Shown piece by piece: positions 58,882 through 64,000 of a stretch of DNA of 64,000 nucleotides (positions are counted from its first letter, which is position 1; each line of letters starts with the position of its first letter). The translations under genes and the position numbers were made by a program. A model generated the notes under the pieces. That model was not told the origin of the DNA and made no database searches. It worked only from the letters and a program-made list of their open reading frames with translations. Origin of the DNA: an uncultured Endomicrobiia bacterium (GTDB taxonomy: Bacteria; Elusimicrobiota; Endomicrobiia; DTEH01). The DNA is taken from positions 80,246-144,245 of the forward strand of contig CALFVX010000001.1 in NCBI GenBank assembly GCA_937928765.1, read 5' to 3'.

Positions 58882-60134
58882 GAAAAATAATTTATATTTT
58901 ATCTATAAATTTATTACCTTTAATGTTTTATAGTAGTATACAAATTGATAAGTTTAAAACTTTATACTATAAAAAAGAAATAATTTTTGTTTTATACACT
59001 ACATTTTTCTTAATTTTAGGTTATATCTTATTACCACGGGAGATATTTTTAATAGTTATAATTTTAGATATTTTTCTTTGGATGATTGTATTTGACTTAT
59101 ATTATCATAAAGTTCAAAAAATATCAAAAGAATTTGTAAGACATATAGAAGATTTGGTTTTACAAAAAAGTACACTTCAAGAAAGAGTTACTAAAGTAGG
59201 AAAACAAGCAGAAGAATATCAAAAACAACTTAATAGATACAATAACTTATTTAGAATTGTGCAAGAGATTAATGAAAATGTGGAACTTAACAAGATAATA
59301 AAAGAATTTTATATAAAAATTGTGAATTATTTTGGTCAAGAAAAAATTTCTTATTTAGCATTAGTCGTTTATAAGAAAAAAGATACAATTAATATTATAG
59401 ACTATCCTACAAATAGAAAAGATATTACAAGCTCAATAAAAAATTACCTCATAGAGAAAACAAATTTTGATTATTCTGAAACAAGTAGTAATCTTTTATT
59501 TTATGATTTATATTCTAACAAGAATAATTATATGGTGGTAATAGAATATTTTAAAGATGAAGAAATTTGTTCAGAACTAAATTTTTTTCTTTCAGAGACA
59601 AAGATAGGTTTTGTAAGAAGTATTCTTTTTAGCGAAGTTGAAAATCTCGCACGTATTGATGGATTAACAGAGTTGTATTTAAGAAGATTTTTTATTAGTA
59701 GGTTAAATGAAGAATTATTACGTGCTATTAGATATAATACAAAGTTTTCTTTAATAATGTTAGATATAGATTTCTTTAAAAAAATAAATGATACTTATGG
59801 ACATATTGCTGGAGATTTTGTGTTGAAAAGATTAGCGAAAGTAATAAAAGATATAGTAGCAGACCAAGGATTATGTTGTCGTTGGGGAGGAGAGGAGTTT
59901 TTAATATTTATTCCTTACCAGTCACAAGATTCTGTAAAAAACCTTTCTGAAGAATTGAGACAGAAAATAGAAGTTATGAACTTTATTTATGAGAATAAAA
60001 TTATAAAATTAACCATTAGTTGTGGGATAAGTTTCTTTCCAGAAGAGGCTAAAGATATAACTAATTTAATAGAAATAGCAGATAAGAAATTGTATCAAGC
60101 AAAACAATCAGGAAGAAATAAAGTTATATCATAA
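58875..60134 (+). CDS. Membrane-bound diguanylate cyclase lacking the I-site
   Basis: This second cyclase of 419 residues overlaps the first by 7 nt and is probably translationally coupled. Two or three membrane helices lie in residues 1 to about 75, followed by a coiled coil (about 82-125) and a GAF-like region (about 125-255). The GGDEF domain has G-G-E-E-F at 338-342, an active variant, and D-I-D-F-F-K-K-I-N-D-T-Y-G-H. The four residues five positions upstream of G-G are A-D-Q-G rather than RxxD, so product feedback inhibition is predicted to be absent. N-terminal architecture parallels the first cyclase, suggesting an old tandem duplication with strong divergence. Confidence 0.9.
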   Translation: MLGKIIYILSINLLPLMFYSSIQIDKFKTLYYKKEIIFVLYTTFFLILGYILLPREIFLIVIILDIFLWMIVFDLYYHKVQKISKEFVRHIEDLVLQKSTLQERVTKVGKQAEEYQKQLNRYNNLFRIVQEINENVELNKIIKEFYIKIVNYFGQEKISYLALVVYKKKDTINIIDYPTNRKDITSSIKNYLIEKTNFDYSETSSNLLFYDLYSNKNNYMVVIEYFKDEEICSELNFFLSETKIGFVRSILFSEVENLARIDGLTELYLRRFFISRLNEELLRAIRYNTKFSLIMLDIDFFKKINDTYGHIAGDFVLKRLAKVIKDIVADQGLCCRWGGEEFLIFIPYQSQDSVKNLSEELRQKIEVMNFIYENKIIKLTISCGISFFPEEAKDITNLIEIADKKLYQAKQSGRNKVIS

Positions 60135-60152
60135 AATCTTTTCTTTAATTTT

Positions 60153-61070
60153 ATGTTTAAAAAAGCTTTAAGATTAATAATTATCTTATCGATTTTTATA
60201 CTCTTTTGTGTATTATATGCAGATAAATTAGAATATTTGTTGCCAGAAGAATACAAGATATCTGATAAAGATCTAGAAATTATTTTTATAGATGTTGGTC
60301 AAGGAGATTCTACACTAGTTATTACTCCTAATAAGAAAACAATTTTAATAGATGCCCCAGGCATACCATATTGGTCAAAAATATATTCTTTAGAACCTGC
60401 TGAAAATATAGTTTTGGATTATTTATATTCAAGAAATATTAACAAATTAGATTTTATTATAGTTTCTCATCCACACGGAGATCATTTTGGTGGCATGTTT
60501 GATATCTTAAATTCTTTAAAAATAGAAAATTTTATTGATAACGGATATGTGGAAGGTGACCCTAACTATGTTAATTTGTTAGAGATAGTTGATAAAAAAG
60601 AAATTCCTTATGATCAGTTAAAAGAAGGTGATTTTTTAGAAATAGATAATGAAGTTTTTATTAAAGTATTTTTTCCACCTAAAAAAGGCTTTATCTTTGA
60701 AGGAGCAAATAATTCATCGTTAGTTTTTAAATTGTTGTATGGAAATTTTTCTATTTTGTTTACAGCAGATATTGAAGTAGAGGTTGAAAATTATCTTTGT
60801 TCAAAATATAAAAAAGAAATAAAAAGTGTAGTTTTAAAAGTACCACATCATGGTTCAAGAACTTCTTCAAGTAGTAGGTTTATTAAAACTGTATCTCCAG
60901 AAGCAGCAGTAATAATGTGTGCAAAAAACAATCCTTTTGGTCATCCACATCAGGAAGTAATAAGCAGATATTTGAAATTTAAAATAGAACTTTATAGAAC
61001 AGATATAGATGGTGATATAAAAATTTTGACTAACGGAAAACAATATACAATAATTCCAAATTTAAAGTGA
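60153..61070 (+). CDS. Exported ComEC/Rec2-type metallo-beta-lactamase-fold protein
   Basis: The protein has 305 residues. Residues 1-23 are a basic start and a hydrophobic stretch ending V-L-Y-A-D, a signal peptide or signal anchor, so it probably acts outside the cytoplasmic membrane. A metallo-beta-lactamase fold follows: I-F-I-D-V-G-Q-G-D-S-T at 44-54, the metal motif H-P-H-G-D-H at 106-111, then L-F-T-A-D and V-P-H-H-G-S-R. These match the C-terminal domain of the DNA-uptake protein ComEC, but the competence membrane domain is absent. Such stand-alone forms may be nucleases or phosphodiesterases; the substrate is unknown. It starts 18 bp after the second cyclase and is likely in the same operon. 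The start is preceded by TTTAATTTT and no Shine-Dalgarno sequence. Confidence 0.85.
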   Translation: MFKKALRLIIILSIFILFCVLYADKLEYLLPEEYKISDKDLEIIFIDVGQGDSTLVITPNKKTILIDAPGIPYWSKIYSLEPAENIVLDYLYSRNINKLDFIIVSHPHGDHFGGMFDILNSLKIENFIDNGYVEGDPNYVNLLEIVDKKEIPYDQLKEGDFLEIDNEVFIKVFFPPKKGFIFEGANNSSLVFKLLYGNFSILFTADIEVEVENYLCSKYKKEIKSVVLKVPHHGSRTSSSSRFIKTVSPEAAVIMCAKNNPFGHPHQEVISRYLKFKIELYRTDIDGDIKILTNGKQYTIIPNLK

Positions 61071-61089
61071 TTATTTTGTTTTTAAACTA

Positions 61090-61116
61090 TTGAAATTTTT
61101 TTTAATAAATTATAAA
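61090..61116 (+). promoter_or_regulatory. Possible promoter of the tRNA cluster
   Basis: TTGAAA (61090-61095) and TATAAA (61111-61116) are separated by 15 bases, about 55 bases before tRNA-Lys. The spacing is short for sigma-70 and the region is almost pure A+T, so this is only a candidate. Confidence 0.25.
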
Positions 61117-61171
61117 AAATTAAAAATATAGTATTTTTTAATAACAAAAATTTTTCAACCAAATTTTTTAT

Positions 61172-61244
61172 GGGCCCGTAGCTCAGCTGGCAGAGCACCG
61201 GCCTTTTAAGCCGGGTGTCGAGAGTTCGAATCTCTCCGGGCTCA
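61172..61244 (+). tRNA. tRNA-Lys(TTT)
   Basis: The 73-nt gene has acceptor GGGCCCG paired with CGGGCTC (one G-U pair). The anticodon stem CCGGC/GCCGG closes a CTTTTAA loop with anticodon TTT. The T loop is TTCGAAT and the discriminator is A. CCA is not encoded. It is the first of four tRNAs in a row. Confidence 0.96.
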
Positions 61245-61260
61245 GTTTTTTGTAGAGCAT

Positions 61261-61335
61261 GGTGGTTGTAGCTCAACCGGATAGAGCACCTGGCTGTGGC
61301 CCAGGTTGTTGCGGGTTCGACTCCCGTCAACCACC
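61261..61335 (+). tRNA. tRNA-His(GTG)
   Basis: The acceptor GTGGTTG (61262-61268) pairs with CAACCAC (61328-61334). The preceding G at 61261 faces the discriminator C at 61335, the G(-1):C73 pair that marks histidine tRNAs. The anticodon stem CCTGG/CCAGG encloses anticodon GTG. The T loop is TTCGACT. CCA is not encoded. Confidence 0.96.
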
Positions 61336-61359
61336 CAAAAAATTAAGCTTGCAATTAAT

Positions 61360-61431
61360 GGGCGGTTAGCTCAGCGGGAGAGCGCCCGGTTTACACCCGG
61401 AAGGTCAGAGGTTCAAATCCTCTACCGCCCA
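61360..61431 (+). tRNA. tRNA-Val(TAC)
   Basis: The acceptor GGGCGGT pairs perfectly with ACCGCCC. The anticodon loop TTTACAC gives anticodon TAC, reading GUN valine codons. The anticodon stem CCCGG/CCGGA has one outer C-A mismatch. The T loop is TTCAAAT and the discriminator is A. Confidence 0.95.
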
Positions 61432-61462
61432 GATTTAAAATGCAAATTTTAAAAAATTATGT

Positions 61463-61538
61463 GGGCTCGTGGTGTAGCTTGGTTTAACACACTGGCCTGT
61501 CAAGCCAGAGATCGCGGGTTCAAATCCCGTCGGGCCCG
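61463..61538 (+). tRNA. tRNA-Asp(GTC)
   Basis: The acceptor GGGCTCG pairs with CGGGCCC (one T-G pair). The anticodon stem CTGGC/GCCAG encloses CTGTCAA with anticodon GTC. The discriminator is G, as expected for aspartate. The gene ends 22 bases before the next start codon, so the transporter gene may be read from the tRNA transcript. Confidence 0.96.
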
Positions 61539-61560
61539 TATTTTATAAAGGAGAAGTTTT

Positions 61561-62664
61561 ATGGCAGAAGTAATTTTAGAAAATGTAGTAAAAAGATTTG
61601 ACAATACCACTGTAGTAAAAAATATTAGTTTAGAGATAAAAGATAAAGAATTTGCTATTTTAGTAGGACCTTCTGGTTGTGGAAAAACTACTACATTGCG
61701 AATGATTGCTGGTCTTGAGTATATTACTGAAGGAAAGATTTATATTGATGGTAAACTTGTAAATAATGTCCCACCTAAAGATAGAGATATTGCTATGGTG
61801 TTTCAAAACTATGCTTTATATCCCCATATGAAAGTTTATGATAATATGGCATTTGGGCTGAAAATTCGTGGATATTCGAAGAAAGAAATTTATCAACGTG
61901 TTTGTGAAGCAGCAGAAATTTTGGGTATTACCCATCTTTTAAATAGATACCCAAAAGAACTTTCTGGTGGGCAAAGACAGAGAGTTGCTGTTGGACGTGC
62001 AATTGTAAGAAAACCTAAAGTTTTTTTATTTGACGAACCGTTGTCAAACTTAGACGCAAAACTTAGAGTACAAATGCGTGCTGAACTTAAAAAATTACAC
62101 GAACGTCTACAAACTACAATAATCTATGTAACACATGATCAGATTGAAGCAATGACTATGGGAAGTAAAATTTGTGTTATGAAAGATGGAGTAATACAAC
62201 AAGTTGATTCTCCTATTAATTTATATGATTATCCTAAAAATAAATTTGTAGCTGGTTTTATAGGAACTCCACCAATGAATTTTGTTGAAGTTAATGTTGT
62301 TAAAGAAAACGGTGGCATTTATTTTGATGAAGGAAATTTTAAATTAAAGTGTCCACAAAATTATGAAAATAAATTACTAAATTATGTAGATAAAAAAATA
62401 ATTTTAGGTATAAGAGCCGAACATATATATGATAAACTTTTCTATAATAATCCAGTAAAAGAAGGCACTGTTGCGACATTAACTGTTGATCTTATTGAAC
62501 CTATGGGTTCAGAAACTTATCTTCATCTAAATAGCGGTAAAAATATTTTTGTTGTTAAGGCTGACCCACACAATACAGCAAAAACTAATCAAGTAATAGA
62601 GGTTGTCTTTAATATAGACAAAACACATTTATTTGATATAGAAACAGAACAAAGGATAAATTAG
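61561..62664 (+). CDS. ugpC: ABC transporter ATP-binding protein, MsmX/UgpC/MalK family
   Basis: This is the ATPase subunit of a carbohydrate- or glycerol-phosphate-type ABC importer, acting on the cytoplasmic face of the membrane. The 367 residues show Walker A G-P-S-G-C-G-K-T at 36-43, Q-loop Q82, signature L-S-G-G-Q at 134-138, Walker B V-F-L-F-D-E-P at 154-160 and H-loop H192. A regulatory TOBE/MalK-type region lies from about 240 to the end. AAGGAGA (61548-61554) fixes the start. No permease or binding-protein gene is nearby, so it may be a shared ATPase serving several importers, as MsmX does in Bacillus. The family call is firm; the exact substrate and symbol are not. Confidence 0.93.
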   Translation: MAEVILENVVKRFDNTTVVKNISLEIKDKEFAILVGPSGCGKTTTLRMIAGLEYITEGKIYIDGKLVNNVPPKDRDIAMVFQNYALYPHMKVYDNMAFGLKIRGYSKKEIYQRVCEAAEILGITHLLNRYPKELSGGQRQRVAVGRAIVRKPKVFLFDEPLSNLDAKLRVQMRAELKKLHERLQTTIIYVTHDQIEAMTMGSKICVMKDGVIQQVDSPINLYDYPKNKFVAGFIGTPPMNFVEVNVVKENGGIYFDEGNFKLKCPQNYENKLLNYVDKKIILGIRAEHIYDKLFYNNPVKEGTVATLTVDLIEPMGSETYLHLNSGKNIFVVKADPHNTAKTNQVIEVVFNIDKTHLFDIETEQRIN

Positions 62665-62667
62665 TTA

Positions 62668-62868
62668 TTATTTTTGTATAGAGATAAAATATTCTATACT
62701 TCTGTTATATATCTTTTCTTTATCTTTTGAAAAAAAACATCCAGGCAGTTCATTGTTTTTTCTGTGATAAACTACACATTCACAACATTTACCTTTTCTT
62801 GTACAAGGTTCATAAGTACAACTACAAAAGTTTAAATTTTTTTGTATATTACAATTTTGTTGTAACAT
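62668..62868 (-). CDS. Small Cys-rich protein, DUF6485-like
   Basis: The 66-residue protein has eight cysteines (6, 15, 17, 22, 28, 29, 31, 44) and H35. The core F-C-S-C-T-Y-E-P-C-T-R-K-G-K-C-C-E-C is followed by Y-H-R-K and L-P-G-C-F-F. I recognise this as the conserved pattern of small DUF6485-type proteins, which probably bind a metal; no function is established. The start is supported by GAGGT upstream (complement of 62876-62880), 8 bases from the ATG. It is convergent with the ABC ATPase gene, with 3 bases between stop codons. It is real rather than a shadow because it lies outside other genes and has a ribosome binding site. Confidence 0.85.
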   Translation of the reverse strand: MLQQNCNIQKNLNFCSCTYEPCTRKGKCCECVVYHRKNNELPGCFFSKDKEKIYNRSIEYFISIQK

Positions 62869-62974
62869 TTTTTATACCTCACATAATATAAGTTTTTTAA
62901 ATTTTTTAGTTAATTTAATTATGTGTTAAGAAAAATTTATTTATTAATTATTTTTTATGACTTAAAAATTTTTG

Positions 62975-64000
62975 TTAATTTTGGTTTTCAAACAAATACA
63001 AAATTATAAATAACAAAGATAATAATGTTAAAATACATCCAATTTTAAAACTTATAGGATCATAAAACAAATATATATAATTTTCACCTTGAGGAAGATA
63101 AATACCGCTCATAAAAATGTTACAGTGAAAAATTTTTGTTTTTTTATTATTTATAAAACATTTCCATCCAGGATAATAATTTTGTGAAATAACTAAAAAT
63201 TGGGGATTAGAATTTGTAATCTTTGCAAAGATTTTGTTATAGACAAAACTTGAATAATGTATGATGAAATTATCTTTTTGACTTGAATTATTTTGTGAAA
63301 AAATAAGACTTTCTATTTTTTTCCCGTTATAAGAATGTATTATTGCTGTTTTCATAACTTCAAAATTTAAATTTTGAAGAATCTTTAAAGATTTTTCTAT
63401 ATCAGATTCAAAAATTATTTTTTCTGCTGGATATAATCGTGGCAGTACATATAAGTTTTCATAAATTTTTATATCATTAGTTTCTTTTTCTAATTTCCAA
63501 TATTTTGTTTTATATTTTATTGCTGAAAGAACATATTTTGTATTTGCAATAGCAAAAAACACTGCTGAATCATCTAAAGAATTTCTTTTATAAACGAAAT
63601 CCATAAATTTAAAAAAATTTCTTAATTCTATATCTTGACCTCTAAAATTAGGTATTTTGTATTCTAAATTTATGTTGGAAAGCATATTGTCACGAAATTT
63701 AGTAAATCCGGAGTATAAATCTTTTCCTTTAAAAGCCATTGTTAGAATCTGTGTTAAAGGAGTATGAGCAATACGATAGCTGTAGTTATCTTCAAGATTT
63801 TTCTTAATAATAAAATTTATTGTTTCTGATTTCTCATCTAATATAGATTTAGGTAGCAACATACTTATCTTTGTATTATAAAAATAAAGTTCTGAAAAAC
63901 AAATAAAAAATATAATATATGATATTTTTTTGTTGTGTTTTAAGGATTTTAAAAAAAAATGAACTCCATAAGAAGAAAACAAACTTAAGATGAAGACATT
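62975..64000 (-). CDS. YfhO-like membrane protein, 5'-partial
   Basis: The minus-strand frame runs from the window edge (64000) to a TAA at 62975-62977. The TTG at 63982 is not needed as a start, since the frame stays open upstream and encodes a hydrophobic stretch (N-V-F-I-L-S-L-F). About 341 residues are visible. They include one membrane segment near the visible start, a large extracytoplasmic region, and a last membrane helix just before the end. The C-terminal motif Q-N-Y-Y-P-G-W-K-C, G-I-Y-L-P-Q-G and F-Y-D-P-I-S-F-K-I-G matches YfhO-family proteins, which are polytopic membrane proteins linked to glycosylation of cell-wall polymers in Bacillus and Listeria. The multi-helix GT-C-like N-terminal part is outside the window. 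Confidence 0.75.
   Translation of the reverse strand, partial: NVFILSLFSSYGVHFFLKSLKHNKKISYIIFFICFSELYFYNTKISMLLPKSILDEKSETINFIIKKNLEDNYSYRIAHTPLTQILTMAFKGKDLYSGFTKFRDNMLSNINLEYKIPNFRGQDIELRNFFKFMDFVYKRNSLDDSAVFFAIANTKYVLSAIKYKTKYWKLEKETNDIKIYENLYVLPRLYPAEKIIFESDIEKSLKILQNLNFEVMKTAIIHSYNGKKIESLIFSQNNSSQKDNFIIHYSSFVYNKIFAKITNSNPQFLVISQNYYPGWKCFINNKKTKIFHCNIFMSGIYLPQGENYIYLFYDPISFKIGCILTLLSLLFIILYLFENQN

Noticed and set aside
61082..61330. Minus-strand ORF of 82 residues
   Set aside because: It is antisense to tRNA-Lys and tRNA-His. Its G-V-E-P-A-T and G-E-I-R-T-L-D-T-R segments are the well-known false proteins read from tRNA genes.
63980..63982. TTG at 63982 (minus strand) as start of the YfhO-like gene
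   Set aside because: The frame stays open to the window edge, and the family has a long N-terminal membrane part that must lie beyond it.

Overview
The window is AT-rich bacterial DNA with two very different halves. Positions 2-52222 are one uninterrupted plus-strand reading frame. It is already open at the left edge, so the real start lies upstream. At least 17,406 residues of one protein are visible (about 1.9 MDa at an average residue mass). Its repeat modules carry no recognisable enzyme motif. Positions 52399-64000 hold compact, ordinary genes: dnaJ, rsmE, mtaB, rplU, rpmA, obgE, five tRNAs, two diguanylate cyclases, a ComEC-type metallo-beta-lactamase-fold protein, an MsmX/UgpC-type ABC ATPase, a small Cys-rich protein, and the 3' part of a YfhO-like membrane protein. 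No gap between genes exceeds about 180 bases.

Layout of the giant protein: (A) about 80 tandem Trp/Tyr-rich bacterial Ig-like units of about 125 residues (2-30057). (B) One bridging Ig-like unit, then 32 units of a second family carrying a PGE...G-K-x-G...TAG signature (30464-42486). (C) About seven longer Ig-like units (42487-45400). (D) Eight larger units, each with a D-x-N-x-D/N-G type loop (45401-50690). Four copies of a small inserted module sit in region D and just after it. (E) An Asp/Gly/Asn-rich calcium-type cluster, two fibronectin-III-like domains and a FlgD-Ig/T9SS-like C-terminal cap. Region A contains a higher-order repeat: units 26-44 and units 47-65 match in the same order with a 21-unit offset (about 7.8 kb). 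Shorter block duplications of about 10 units follow. The array therefore seems to have grown by copying multi-unit blocks.

The downstream genes resemble the dnaJ-(prmA)-rsmE-mtaB and rplU-rpmA-obgE clusters of many bacteria, but prmA is absent and the giant gene lies directly upstream of dnaJ. A tRNA-Thr gene sits 3 nt after obgE and 8 nt before a diguanylate cyclase gene. Two membrane-linked GGDEF proteins overlap by 7 nt; the first keeps the RxxD inhibitory site and the second lacks it. A Lys-His-Val-Asp tRNA cluster leads into the ABC ATPase gene.

Organism: a bacterium with a low-GC genome, probably from an uncultured or candidate lineage. Giant Ig-repeat proteins with FlgD-like caps are known from groups such as Elusimicrobiota, Omnitrophota and related candidate phyla, but the sequence alone does not let me name the phylum. 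The giant protein is most likely secreted or cell-surface, acting in adhesion, as a sheath or in cell-cell contact. That is inference: its N-terminus and any signal peptide are outside the window, and no secretion genes are visible.
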